Assembly: GCA_005408345.1 (NCBI GenBank)
Contig: SEMN01001016.1
Location: 61,292 to 125,291, forward strand
Direction of reading: 5' to 3'
Source: Macquaria australasica
Lineage: Eukaryota; Chordata; Actinopteri; Centrarchiformes; Percichthyidae
DNA: 64,000 nucleotides
Shown: positions 12,101 to 23,249 of the stretch, in pieces
Layout: each line of letters opens with the position of its first letter
Numbering within the stretch: position 1 is the first letter of the stretch
The notes under the pieces: generated by a model
Databases searched by the model: none
Seen by the model: only the letters and a program-made list of their open reading frames with translations
What the model was told of the DNA's origin: nothing
Program-made: the position numbers and the translations under genes

Positions 12101-15100
12101 GGAGCAGATCACTTTTTCATCCCGATTTTTCTTGCCATTTTGGAGATTTAAACAAGCGACCAAGGACAACTGAACATGACTGTACGCAACACTGCTAACT
12201 GTGTGTGTGTGTGGGGGGGTGTTCTCCACAGAGTCCACCAACAAACATCAGAGGTTCCCTCTCAGCATCAATCAGACCTGGACTCCATATTTATGGTGTG
12301 TACAAGCACATGTTTTACAACTAACATCAAAAAATTCGAAACAAATGCCACTTGTTCTGGTCAGTACTACACTCTTCTGATCTAGGATGAATCTGATGCT
12401 AAAAGTTAATTTTATATAATACTCTGTTCCAGCTGCTTGAAGAGAACATAGTCACTTTTGTGAAGAACGAGTTGAAGAGGTTTCACAGGATTCTGAGTAC
12501 AAACTACCCACAACGCTCAGAGAAGTGGAGAGAGGATGAGGCTGTTGTGGGAAGTGAGGAGGAAGAGCAGAGGAGGAGCAGCAGGGAGGCTTTTGTGAAG
12601 ATAACACAATTCTTTCTCAGGAGAATGAAGGAGGAAGAGCTGGCTGACTGTCTGCAGAGCAGTAAGAACATTTTTGAATATGTAAAGCCTCAATCTGCCA
12701 TTGGTCTACATTTTAGTTTTTAGCACAGTCCACGTGGTTAATTTGTTTTGTGGTTCAGACCATGTGAACTGTTTGGGGGAAGGCGCTGTAGACCAATAGT
12801 AGACTAGAGCATGGAGCTGTAACATTATTGAGAAGGGAATTGGTACAAAATAGGATGATTACATTTTGAAACTGGTGTATAAATGCACATATTTGTCAAG
12901 GAAAGTCTACACAAAACTACGTATTAGATGGCACATTTGCCTGTCAGGCTACACATTCTGACTCTTATACATGATGTAATCCAGGTGTTTTAAACTGATA
13001 GAATATACCTAAGGTATATCATTTTTGGTTTTTGTTTTGAAAACAAATGTACAGTGCCCCTGAAATGAAAATGTCTTTTGCACTTCAAGGCCACTGTACA
13101 AATGTTTCTTTGTCTATTCTAAATTTTAAAGAATTGTGAATTGTATCTGTTACATAAAGCATATTCTGAGCTGTGCTCACTGCAATAGGACATTGTTTTG
13201 GACAGGTTCATAGTAAACAACAACAACAACTTTTGGATGCCTATGGAAATACATTCTGTGTGAAAATCTGTTTAAACTGATGCGCTCCTTTTTAAAATGG
13301 GGAAAACCAGTTTAAAAAGTGATGGGCATTAAGCATACCTGCTTGAACACAACAGACAGACAGGATACACTACCCTTTACACTGGCTAAAATTTGCAAGA
13401 TGACAACACATAGCAAGTTGCACCTATTATTTATCTAATGAGGGAGAGTTTCTCCCTCTCTACATTCTCCCAATTCATCCATCCACTGGCCCCAGTTTGT
13501 GCCCCTCGTGTAGTTTGATTACATCTGTGTCTGATGGTATTGAATGTATTTTTGATTGTGATTGTATTTCCACTAGGTTTGGATGATTGGAACAATATAT
13601 CAGCTATCAGCGATTGGCTGAGTCCACCAGTTGTTTTTGGGGGCGATTTATTGGGTGATTTTTGTCATTTTATTTTGCTAATTTAATGGTCTGCCTCCTC
13701 GAGAATTCAACTTGGTAAATAATTAACCTGTAAAGCGCAATTCAAAGCGTGCATGAATAGGAACTGGTAGTTGGAGTTGGGCCATATAACGCACGTTCTT
13801 GTTGTGCTGCTTTCCAACAAGTCTTTCACAAAGCAAGGCAGTGATTAAATTCAATTCAATTCAGTTTTATTTATATGGCGCCATATCATAACAAAGTTAT
13901 CTCAGGGCACTTTTTCGAATAGAGCAGGTCTAGACCGACTCTTTAAATGACAATTAAGCCGTCTTCAGTGGTCACTGTCTGATCGATTGGCGCTGAAAAA
14001 CAACAGCAATTCATAAATCATATTTGAGAACTAGACCAAAAACTGAGTAGCCTATAGACGATTCGATTTTCACATTAAAGACCACAGATGTCAGTCTGGG
14101 GAGTGGGGACTCCCCCGCCCTCTGCGGGCACCACACACACTCACATACACACACACACAAATATATCGACAATCGCCGTTTATTGGGACCAATGCAATAC
14201 AATGCAGTGTGTGGATGAGTGTAGTGTGTGATGTGTGCAAACAAAACACAAAAACTTTAACCAAACTGGCTGCTGGTCAAGAAGCACAGCAAAGCCTCCT
14301 TTACTGCTCCAGGGCTAAGTTGTAGCTAAGTTGTAACTTTGGATTTAACCTCTGTGACTATACTCAGGTGCTGGTAAACAAAAGTCAGGAATTCTGCTGA
14401 ACTGCAGCTCATACAGAACATATATTCACGGGATAGTGCTAACCTGACTGTGCTCTGATGTCCAGCTCACCTGCTTGTCCTGAGCTCAGACACATCACAT
14501 CTCTGTCTCTCCTGCACACACACTGCACTGAATGAGGCACTATTCTGCTATTATTCCACAGTATTTACGTTTAGCTTCGTTTTGTCCAGTATTGTGTTGA
14601 CTTAAGCCAGAGTATGCCTACACGATTGACATGACATCTTTTTTTCTGTACCAGCTCTTTCTTATCTGCACCCGCCGCCAGCTGCATTTCTCCAACATTT
14701 GAGTTGTTTTGTCTCTCCAAGTTATGCTGGTCAGCATGGTTAATTACACTGCTTAAAACTGCAGGTGGAACAATGCTAACTTGATTTGTGAAATGAATTC
14801 ACTAAGCAAACTCTGGTTGTGTATTTAGACCTGTAGAGATTCTTTATTGTACTTAAGGGTAGGTGGCAGCCTGTATGAAGGAGTGAATTAATCAAACATA
14901 TAGATATGACTAAAATTAAGTCTGTTAAAGAGTCATAATGTCGGTTTCAGTTACTTTCCGATTAATTGCCCAGGCCTATTATAAATGGGATTTATAACTC
15001 ACACCAGCCTTTCTGGATCGTATTTCATTGTCTCACTGGTACCTGAAACAACACGACCCCACGAACGAGAAACCCTTTGTAGTTTTTTTAACACGGCTGT

Positions 15101-18100
15101 TTTCAGTTGTAATGCCAGGTAAAACATTAAATTCGTAATGCCATGTGGTAACGTGAAGAAATCAAAGACTACTCCTGTCAGTTGACTGAAATTGAAGCCA
15201 AATCATTCTTGTGTATATAAGCACCTGAAAAAGCCTCATATTTTAGCTTTGTACACTGCTGCTCTACTGCTTTAAAATCCACTCATTGGTGTCATTTGTT
15301 GTTTGCTCCAACAGGAACTAGTGCTGCTATGTGCCAGTATAAACTCAAATCTAATCTTAAGAAGAAGTTCCAATGCTTGTTTGAGGGGATTGCTAAATCA
15401 GGAAATGCAACACTTCTGAATCAAATCTACACAGAGCTCTACATCACAGAGGGAGGGAGTGGAGAGGTCAATGATGAACATGAAGTCAGACAGATTGAAA
15501 CAGCATCCAGGAGACCAGACAGACTGAAAACAACAATCACATGTAAAGACATATTGCAACCTCTACCTGGAAGAGATCAACCAATCAGAACAGTGATGAC
15601 AAAGGGAGTGGCTGGCATTGGGAAAACAGTCTTAACACAGAAGTTCACTTTGGACTGGGCTGAAGAAAAAGCCAACCAAGACATACATTTCACATTTCCA
15701 TTCACTTTCAGAGAGCTGAATGTGCTGAAAGAGAAAAAATACAGCTTGGTAGAACTGGTTCATCACTTCTTTACTGAAACCAAAGAAGCAGGAATCTGCA
15801 GGTTTGAAGAGTTCCAGGTTGAGTTCATCTTTGACGGTCTGGATGAGTGTCGACTTCCTCTGGACTTCCACAACAATGAGATCCTGACTGATGTTACTGA
15901 GTCCACTTCAGTGGATGTGCTGCTGACAAACCTCATCAGGGGGAAACTGCTTCCCTCTGCTCGCCTCTGGATAACCACACGACCTGCAGCAGCCAATCAG
16001 ATCCCTCCTGAGTGTGTTGACATGGTGACAGAGGTCAGAGGGTTCACTGACCCACAGAAGGAGGAGTATTTCAGGAAGAGATTCAGAGATCACGAGCAGG
16101 CCAGCAGAATCATCTCCCACATCAAGACATCACGAAGCCTCCACATCATGTGCCACATCCCAGTCTTCTGCTGGATCACTGCTACAGTTCTGGAGGATGT
16201 GTTGAAGACCAGAGAGAGGGGAGAGCTGCCCAAGACCCTGACTGAGATGTACATCCACTTCCTGGTGGTTCAGTCCAAACTGAAGAACATCAAGTATGAT
16301 GGAGGAGCTGAGACAGATCCACACTGGAATCCAGAGAGCAGGGAGATGATTGTGTCTCTGGGAAAACTGGCTTTTGAACAGCTGCAGAAAGGCAACCTGA
16401 TCTTCTATGAATCAGACCTGACAGAGTGTGGCATCGATATCAGAGCAGCCTCAGTGTACTCAGGAGTGTTCACACAGATCTTTAAAGAGGAGAGAGGGCT
16501 GTACCAGGAAAAGGTGTTCTGCTTCGTACATCTGAGTGTTCAGGAGTTTCTGGCTGCTCTTCATGTCCATTTGACATTCACCAACTCTGGTGTCAATCTG
16601 CTGTCAGAAGAACAATCAACCACCCAGACGTCTAGGCCAGTAAATGACAAATTTACAGTAAAACTATTTTACCAGAGTGCTGTGGACAAGGCCTTACAGA
16701 GTCCAAATGGATACCTAGACTTATTCCTCCGCTTCCTCCTGGGCTTGTCAGTGCAGACCAATCAGACTCTCCTACAAGGCCTGCTGACACAAAAAAGCTC
16801 ACAGACCAATCAGGAAACAGTCCTGTACATCAGGGGTAACATCGGAGAGAATCTCTCTGCAGAAAGAAGCATTAACCTGTTCCACTGTCTGAATGAGCTG
16901 AACGACTGTTCTCTAGTGGAGGAGATCCAACTGTACCTGAGTTCAGGAAGTCTTTCCACAGATAAACTTTCTCCTTCTCAGTGGTCAGCTCTGGTCTTCA
17001 TCTTACTGTCTTCAGAAAAAGATCTGGACGTTTTTGACCTGAGGAAGTATTCTGCTTCAGAGGAAGGTCTTCTGTGGCTGCTGCCAGTGGTCAAAGCATC
17101 CAGTAAATCTCTGTACGTTCATACACAACCAAATCAGTTAAATTAACCTTAAATATGCAGCTGTAAAGCAAGAAAGAAAATAATTGATAACTTGTTGCTT
17201 TTCCCCCCTCGCTTCTTCAGGCTGAGTGGCTGTAACCTATCAAAGAGAAGCTGTAAAGCTCTGGCCTCAGTTCTCAGCAGCCAGTCCTCTAGTCTGATAG
17301 AGCTGGACCTGAGTTACAACGACCCGCAGGATTCAGGAGTGAAGCTCCTGTCTGCTGACCTGAAGAGTCCACACTGTAAACTGGAAGCTCTCAGGTTAGA
17401 TTTACAATTCATCTCAAATGATTTGAGATATGTCTTCAAACTTACTGTACTGTAGATCCACACTGTCAAAACAGCCTCTCAGATCAGAATTAGTGAACAC
17501 TCACTGTATCATCTGCAAAGGGTAACAAAACATTCAGGTAGCAGCTTCTCATTTTTAGATGCTGACTACCACTTTCCCTGGTTAAAATGACAAATGGTGG
17601 CGGCGGCAGCGGCAGGTTATATCTGCTGTCGCTAATTAACGCTAATTCCACAAGTAACTTGATGACATGCCAAAGTTAAACTTGTCTGTTGTCTGGTTAA
17701 AGTGCTCTGTGCAAGCTGGTGTCTGTGACCAAAGATAAAAAGCAAGCTTATTGGCAGCTTGTCAAACAAAACAAAAAAACACACAGGATTACAGGACAGG
17801 CAGGGAAAGGGCAAAGGCAGAGTCCAAGGGGCAGGCTGGGGTTGGTAACAGGTTGGCAAACAAAGTCCATAGCAAAGAAGTCCAAATAAGGTTCAGGGTG
17901 AACAGGCAAAAGTCCAAAAGGGCAGGCTGTTTTTGTGGTGTCAGTTGACTATAATCTAGTTTAGTCTCCTGCTCTGGCTTTTTCTGTTTTATATATTATT
18001 ATTAGTAGTAGTATTTTAACCATTGGTATTCCTATTCTGATTTGGTCTAGGGTTTGTGCAAGCTAGGGTTACCAGCACTGAGGGTTCTGGTGAACAAATC

Positions 18101-21100
18101 TGAAATCAGTGTAGGGTAAAAAGACCCTATTCTTAAAACAGCCACCTCCACAGGCTTCCAGTGGCTGCTCAAATCCGATTCAAGATACTTGCCTATCATA
18201 CTGCAAATTGCTCAGGCCCCTCCTACATCCTGAACATGGTCAAACCATACACCCAGCCCATTCAATTTTTTGGGTTGTATCCACATGGTTGAATGCACTT
18301 ATTGTGAGTTGCTTTGGATGAAGGTGCCAGCTAAAGAAATGTAATGTAATGTAGATATACTGCGGGGGTAATAAGGGGATGGGAAACAGGTGTGGGAGTC
18401 AGGTGATCTGATGGAAAGCACAAGGGTAGGTGGGAATGGCAGGCTCTGGAATGAGAGGAGAGTTCATGGCAGGATAGGGAACAGCAGGAGTGTTATGAAT
18501 TAGCAGACACTGTGACATGCATGAGTGGACTCTCCCTTTTGAGCTTGACCCTGAAGACTTGGAAGTCTGAGTTAGACAGCAGCTGGGTTACCATCTTGGA
18601 CATGGGGAAAGGACCCACGAAGCATGGGGCCAACTTCAGACGCTCCACCCTAAGGGTGAGGTCCTGGGTAGAAAGACAGACCTTCTGCCCGGGCAAGTAG
18701 CGGCAGGCCTGCGTGCGCCTCACCCACGTCGGCATTCTTCTTGTAGCAGGCAGAGGACCGTAGGAAGGGTGGAGCGGGCCTACCAGGTGTGGCAGCAGCA
18801 GCTAAATAAGGCCTGGACTGAGGGAACACTGGCTTCCCGCTCCTGTTCAGGGTAGAGCACCATAGCCGTGGATGCACTGGAATAGGGAGAGGCTGGTGGC
18901 AGAACTGGGAAGTGTGCAGTGGGCGTATTCCATCCACAGGAGCTGTAGCACACAGGAGGATGGGTTATGGGAGGAAATGCACTGTAGGGCTTTCTCCATC
19001 TCCTGGTTAATCCTCTTGGTCTGCCTATTGGACTGTGGGTGGAAGCCAGTTGCTATAAATTCCTTTTTGTAAGTGTCTCTGACTAAAATAAAAATTGTAG
19101 AATAAATGGAACTTCAGATTCACCCTTTGAGATTTGAATACCAATGTAAGGAACAAATATTTGAATATTTCATCTAGCTGAAATGTTTGGTTCATCCAAG
19201 ACTCAACATTAAAAGTGATCACACTTAAAATTGTGTTTATACTTAAGTTTTATTCTTTTTTTCACTCCATATTGCTTCTTCAGGCTAAATGGCTGTAAGC
19301 TGTCATGGAGAAGCTGTAAAGCTCTCCTCTCCGTTCTCAGCTGTCAGTCCTCTAGTCTGAGAGAGCTGGATCTGAGTAACAACGACCTGCAGGATTCAGG
19401 AGTGATACAGCTCTCTGCTGGTCTTCGGAGTCCACACTGTACACTGAAAATTCTCAGGTTAGGTCATGTTACCCTTCGAGAGATTTTGCTAAACTGAGGT
19501 CTATGCTGTGAAAACAGTCATTCTCAGACCAGTATTTCTGAATCTGCGAAGGCTAACCTTCAGGATTTGAATGACATGTTTTGCTCAGAATTTTCTATTT
19601 CTCTGAATGTCTATATTTAAATCATATTTAAAGCATGACTAGTTTGGGCACTGAGTTACATTAACCTCATTGTTCCTTGTGAGCTGGAGTGCAACCTGAA
19701 ATCTGTATTCATTCTTTTTTCATTCTTTTTCTTTAGGCTGAGTGGCTGTAACCTGTCAAATGAAAGCTGTGAAGCTCTGGCCTCAGTTCTCAGCAGCCAG
19801 TCCTCTAGTCTGAGAGAGCTGGACCTGAGTAACAACGACCTGCAGGATTCAGGAGTGAAGCTGCTGTCTGTTGGACTTCAGAGTCCACACTGCAAACTGG
19901 AAGCTCTCAGGTTAGGTCAGTTTAAAATGCTTTTGTCAACCAATTTATTATAACTATAAATTTGATGTTGAGTATTCACATGTGTGTTCAGATAATTGTA
20001 TCATTTGTGGTCACAAATGTCCTACAGTGGTTAAGCTACGTAGGACTAATTTTCCACAATCCACCATCTTTCAAAATCTTGTTATTGTAGCTGATATTTC
20101 TGTTACAGACCAGTATGTATCTGCAGAACCAGCAGAAACATTAACAATCCATATAGTTAATTTAAAGGCCCCGAAAAATGATTTTCTCAACCAGCTTCTT
20201 ACTTTGAGCGATGGGGTCCAACACTGAACTGACAATTTTCAGCCAAACTGTTAAAACTGTTTTGATTATTTCACATGACAGATTTGGGTTGATGTAGGCG
20301 GGGGGCTCAGTTAGAGACTATGAAAGATTATGTCTTGTATCTAATCCACCAGATCATTATCAACGCTGATAGTGACCTGATTTTCCCAAATATTATACGT
20401 AGGTAAAAGAGAGAACTGGTATGGGTCAGTACTTGCTATCAGCAGAAACCCTGAGTTGAGGAATCAGAATCAGTATAGGGAGAGAGAATTTTGTTGCACT
20501 CACCTTTCCTTACGATTTCCTCATCTGGCGTGTATCGTCTTTTGGTTTGGGCTGTTTGTAGTCTGTCAGGTTGTCTGCTTGCGGAGGAGGGCTGTGTTTC
20601 CCTGGCCTCAGCACTGAGCTCCCACTTCTCTCATCTGAGAGAGCTGGATCTGAGCTACAATCATGCAGGAGACTCAGCAGTGAAGCTGCTCACTGCTGGA
20701 CAAGAGGATCCACACTGGAGACTGGACACTGTCAGGTAGGGAGAGGAGGTGGGGAGGAGTGTTGCAAGGCACAGCCAATGTCTGGTATAGGTGCTACAGG
20801 TGCTTGGGAACTATTTTCTCATACTGTCATCTTGTGTCTTATAGATAAATTTGGATATGAGTGTTGTTGTGAAGCAATTTACAGTACTGTAGTTCCCAAA
20901 AGCTATTTGCCTTTAAGAAGAACCTCCTTAGAGATTCAAATGAAAACATGGATACTGGCAATAATTTATAGTATAGGTATTGGAAATAAGAGTATGAACA
21001 AAACAGTGTTTATGAAAACAATTTAGGATCCATGTTTCTTCTATTATCAAGGAGATTATGCTGGTATGACTCTGTTAATCTCATCCTTCCAGGGTGGACA

Positions 21101-22533
21101 ATGGTGGAGTGCAACGATCAAAACCAGGGCTAAGGAAGTGTAAGTGTGTTTTAGGTTAATTTATGAAAGCAAACTTATACTCATTCAAATATGTAGACAG
21201 AAGGTGTGACATTGATTTAAATCCTTGTGAGAGTGAAGATGTTCAATGTCATTATATCTTTAAATACATTAACAGAGTGTATGTATCATGTCTTGTTCTC
21301 ACCATCAGATGGGTAGCTGGTGAATATAAAGGAGCATATAGCAGCTGAAGAGCCAGATATTTTTCTCAGGAGTTGATGGAGACCAAACCAGAGCTAAAAG
21401 GAGAGTGAATATGGGTCGCCAGAAATCCACATGAATACTAATGTTGCTCCTGGTCTGTTGGTTGTGTAAATAGGCAACTGTTTGCTAACTTATTTACCAT
21501 AACAATTTTATAAGATGACAGTATGTCAAAGTTGAATTTACAGCTTGTTATGCTGCCCCCATATAGACAAAAACCTATTAATGCTCCTTTAAGTCCTGGT
21601 TTGGTCCACCATGTTGTGAGGAAAATATCTGGCCCTCGTTGGCTTGTTTAATGTTCTACTCCATGGATGTATAAAGAGAAGTGGATACGCGTCAAAGACA
21701 GGGCCCCGTTCATTCCTATGAAAGTTGCTCAGTGGTGCTTGAAGCCAAAAAAGTTTGCCTTCCGGGTATAATATATATTATTAATATAAAATTAAGTGGA
21801 TCTTACACACAGCTTCCGCATCATGTGGCCCATAGAGCAAGTGTTTCCTTTAACCCCACCTCCCAACCGCTCGGTCTGAATGAATGGGAGTGGATTCAGC
21901 TAATAGTGAATTTTACAACTTTTAACTTTTTAATAACTGCTGCTGTATTGTGTCTTGTTCTCTCCATCAGATGCCTGTGAACTCACAATGGACCCAGACA
22001 CAGCACACAGGAACCTGTTCCTGTTAGAGAACAACATCGTGACAGATGAGGAGGAGAAGCAGGCATATCCTGATCTCTTCGAGAGGTTTCAGTGCTGGTA
22101 CCAGCTGCTGTGTAGAAATGGTCTGACTGGTCGCTGTTACTGGGAGGTCAAATGGATAGGGCTGGTATCTATAGGAGTGACTTACGGAGGAATCAAAAGG
22201 AATGGATACGGTGATGACAGCCGGATTGGAGGGAACGACAGCTCCTGGAGTCTGGACTGCTCTGCTGGTAGTTACTCTGCCTGGCACAATAACAGAGTCA
22301 AAACCATAGACAACCATGCCCCCTCCACTGTTTGGAACAGAGTGGCAGTGTATGTGGACTGGCCTGCTGGTACTGTGGCCTTCTACAGAGTCTCCTCTGA
22401 CATACTAAGCCACATCCACACCTTCCACTGCACCTTCACTGAACCTATCTACCCTGCCTTTAGGATTCGGTCGGAGTTTACGTATGGGCTTTGCAACTCA
22501 GTGTCTCTATGTCACATGGATGAAGAATACTAA
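9014..22533 (+). CDS. NLRC3-like NLR with FISNA-NACHT, LRRs and B30.2 domain (fish NLR-C family)
   Basis: Inferred exons are 9014-9102, 10739-10852, 12232-12295, 12433-12661, 15315-17112, 17221-17394, 19284-19457, 19737-19910, 20562-20735, 21093-21139 and 21971-22533. All junctions have AG acceptors and GT donors, phases match at each join, and the total is 3600 nt including TAA (1199 aa). Order: short N-terminal peptide exons; FISNA and NACHT (Walker A GVAGIGKT near residue 263, Walker B FIFDGLDE near 336); four LRR exons of exactly 174 nt; and a C-terminal PRY-SPRY (B30.2) domain. Family members are cytosolic innate-immune sensors; ligand and partner are unknown here. I chose the ATG at 9014 because MNQCEDREEGGPPTKTTLSG matches the usual start of this family. 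Introns hold several transposon pieces. Exon copy 9195-9260 has a stop and must be skipped. The numbering counts eleven segments including the 47-nt linker exon. Confidence 0.88.
9195..9260 (+). pseudogene. Decayed copy of the NLR N-terminal repeat exon
   Basis: The frame QQQRPDSPEPSCVSMKS is nearly the same as the intact exon at 10739-10852 but runs into TGA shortly after (CAA CAC TCA TGA) and no clean donor follows. This is a relic of the tandemly repeated peptide exon known in fish NLR genes. It sits after a (TG)n tract. Confidence 0.7.
10494..10575 (+). pseudogene. Second decayed copy of the NLR N-terminal repeat exon
   Basis: The translation GPSCVFIKSNQSNCHFTDFK follows the pattern of the intact exon (PxPSxVSxKSDxSM...F) but the start of the unit is lost and it ends in TAA at about 10573. 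It lies about 170 bases upstream of the intact copy. Confidence 0.55.
10739..10852 (+). CDS. NLR exon 2, N-terminal peptide repeat unit
   Basis: Acceptor AG at 10737-10738 and donor gtaagg at 10853. The exon (114 nt, 38 codons) encodes MQQQRADSPVPSSVSLKSD and then a PPLHFKEE stretch. Fish NLR genes often carry one to several such roughly 30-40 residue units before the FISNA domain. Confidence 0.8.
11030..11804. mobile_element. TTAA-flanked foldback transposon (Kolobok/piggyBac-like, non-autonomous)
   Basis: TTAA occurs at both ends (11030-11033 and 11801-11804). The ends are long inverted repeats: about 175 bases at 11030-11208 pair with about 11595-11804, including 'taaagggaaactc' against 'gagttaccctttaa', 'ggggtctaaatga' against 'tcatttagacccc', and 'actaaaagtgcttgttttt' against its complement. 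The centre holds a 47-codon leader-type reading frame. TTAA target duplication is known for piggyBac and Kolobok elements; no transposase is present. It lies in the NLR intron between exons 2 and 3. Confidence 0.7.
11410..11553 (+). CDS. 47-codon leader reading frame inside the TTAA transposon
   Basis: Starts MAEYLADFDNVDEPFEFDG and continues through PYLFEPEYTD to a TGA at 11551-11553. The acidic 'ADFDNVDEPFEFDGxPYLFEPEYT' pattern is, as I recall, the N-terminus of many fish transposon-related proteins, usually followed by further exons. Here only the first exon appears to survive, so it is probably not a functional gene. Confidence 0.45.
   Translation: MAEYLADFDNVDEPFEFDGHPYLFEPEYTDLPATTQPLARFQSDTFP
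12232..12295 (+). CDS. NLR exon 3
   Basis: Acceptor follows a G-rich (TG)n tract (ttctccacag). The 64-nt exon encodes VHQQTSEVPSQHQSDLDSIF and ends at ATG|gtgtgt with phase 0. The QxDLDSIFM ending directly before LLEENI is the usual join in this family. Confidence 0.8.
12433..12661 (+). CDS. NLR exon 4, helical N-terminal domain
   Basis: 229 nt with acceptor ttccag and donor gtaag. It encodes LLEENIVTFVKNELKRFHRI, then a charged EEEEQRRSS stretch and a Phe/Leu-rich helix (FFLRRMKEEELADCLQS). This conserved unit precedes FISNA in fish NLRC3-like proteins; its fold is probably all-helical, but no death-domain motif can be assigned by eye. Confidence 0.85.
12662..15314. other. NLR intron 4, largely unannotated
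   Basis: A 2.65-kb intron. It contains one short minus-oriented copy of the dispersed LINE 3' end (13846-13946) and a small CA/TG-rich tract near 14130-14160. No other exon or element was recognised. Confidence 0.6.
13846..13946 (-). mobile_element. LINE 3'-end fragment (minus orientation)
   Basis: Reads 'caattcagttttatttatat', 'ggcgccatatcataacaaag', 'ttatctcagggcactttttc' and 'gagcaggtctagaccgactc'. This is the reverse complement of the tail of the plus-strand copies at 24390-24920, 26100-26811 and 29836-30905, ending in the (gaatt)n-like 3' repeat. Confidence 0.75.
15315..17112 (+). CDS. NLR exon 5: FISNA and NACHT ATPase domains
   Basis: A single 1798-nt exon. The first part (KLKSNLKKKFQCLFEGIAKS, TLLNQIYTELYITEGG, RQIETASRRP) is the FISNA domain. 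The NACHT domain follows with Walker A GVAGIGKT (15605-15628), Walker B FIFDGLDECR (from 15824), LLPSARLWITTRPAA (sensor region), and later CFVHLSVQEFLAAL, a hallmark of the winged-helix end. It binds ATP and drives oligomerisation in the family. The donor is gtacgt at 17113. Confidence 0.93.
17221..17394 (+). CDS. NLR LRR exon 1
   Basis: Exactly 174 nt (58 codons) bounded by cttcttcag and gttaga. It encodes LSGCNLSKRSCKALASVLSS and LIELDLSYNDPQDSGVKLL, a ribonuclease-inhibitor-type leucine-rich repeat pair. Confidence 0.9.
18150..18350. mobile_element. Non-LTR retrotransposon 3' fragment in NLR intron
   Basis: Sequence such as 'aggcttccagtggctgctca', 'gattcaagatacttgcctat' and 'gctcaggcccctcctacat' followed by 'ttgctttggatgaaggtgcc' and a closing 'aatgtaatgtaatgta' repeat is the typical C-terminal and 3' tail layout of an L2-like fish LINE. 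Class is inferred. Confidence 0.5.
18490..19050 (-). mobile_element. Ty3/gypsy LTR retrotransposon remnant (integrase end)
   Basis: In the minus strand, frames give HPQSNRQTKRINQEMEKAL, then LLWMEYAHCTLPSSATSLS, then YLPGQKVCLSTQDLTLRVE and LKLAPCFVGPF. This is the C-terminal half of a gypsy-type integrase, with the GPF/Y module. Frameshifts separate the pieces and the rest of pol is missing. Flanking 17740-17920 and 18365-18490 may be LTR or untranslated parts. It sits in the intron between the first two NLR LRR exons. Confidence 0.75.
19284..19457 (+). CDS. NLR LRR exon 2
   Basis: 174 nt between cttcttcag and gttagg; encodes LNGCKLSWRSCKALLSVLSC and LRELDLSNNDLQDSGVIQL. Confidence 0.9.
19737..19910 (+). 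CDS. NLR LRR exon 3
   Basis: 174 nt between tctttag and gttagg; encodes LSGCNLSNESCEALASVLSS and LRELDLSNNDLQDSGVKLL. No stop codon is present. Confidence 0.9.
20562..20735 (+). CDS. NLR LRR exon 4 (terminal LRR)
   Basis: 174 nt between tgtttgtag and gtaggg; encodes LSGCLLAEEGCVSLASALSS and LRELDLSYNHAGDSAVKLL then GQEDPHWRLDTVR. The 'EEGC.SLASAL..DPHW.LD' form is the usual last LRR before the B30.2 part. Confidence 0.88.
21093..21139 (+). CDS. NLR linker exon
   Basis: 47 nt between ttccag and gtaagt; encodes VDNGGVQRSKPGLRK, the short linker always found between the last LRR and the PRY-SPRY exon in this family. Confidence 0.85.
21971..22533 (+). CDS. NLR last exon: PRY-SPRY (B30.2) domain
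   Basis: Acceptor ctccatcag; 563 nt to TAA 22531-22533. It starts CELTMDPDTAHRNLFLLENN (PRY), then RCYWEVKWIG, SWSLDCSAGSYSAWHNN and RVAVYVDWPAGTVAFYRVSS, and ends with FTEPIYPAFRI. B30.2 domains in fish NLR and TRIM proteins are thought to bind ligands or partner proteins. The reading frame is intact. Confidence 0.93.
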
Positions 22534-23249
22534 AGCAACACTGGTGACTGACAACTGCTGATAAGCTCACTGTGTACAGAGTCCTATGCACGCTGTTATA
22601 TCTCTAACCTAACAACCAGAAAGACGGAGCATGTAGTTTACCCATAATTCCCTTTGGGTTCCTGCCTACCTGAGTCATGCTAGCCCAAAATAAACACACA
22701 CACACACAGAGCTGATTTCTCAGTAATGAGTGTATTCTACGTGAAGGGCAGCTAAACACACATTTTTTTCTTACTGAAGATTTTAATCTTTGAAATGTTT
22801 TATTATGTTGAGGTTTTGAGATATCCACATCTGAAACTTGTGTCATCAATACAATCAGTGTAAATTGAATTTTTGTTTGTGGTGCACAGTGGATTAAAAA
22901 TTAAATTTTCAGAAATTCAACAGTAGTAGTGTCTTTCTTGAAACAATGTCCCAGTTACTATGGATAATCCATCTACCTTGATGTCAACATTTTTCTTTAG
23001 GACTACTTTCTATTGAAGAGATGAAGAGTTCCCATGAAAACTCTTTACAGTCAGGTCTGGGGATTCTTCATGTTAGTGTTGCATTTTTCAAACGTAAATT
23101 TTCAGTGCTATGAGCGCACCACAAGGCAATAAAGATTTACTGGTGATTCTTACATGAGCAAAGGGGTATAAAGAACTGTTTAGACTGTTGGCAGCTGGAT
23201 GTTCTCTCTAATGTGGACCCGAAAGGGTTCCAGAGTTTGTGAAATTTGT
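22534..23249. other. Probable 3' UTR and flank of the NLR gene
   Basis: A poly(A) signal AATAAA lies at 22689-22694, about 155 bases after the stop, beside a short (CA)n tract. The rest has no recognised feature. Confidence 0.5.
22689..22694 (+). terminator. Candidate poly(A) signal of the NLR gene
   Basis: First AATAAA after the NLR stop codon. Its use is inferred from position only. Confidence 0.4.
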
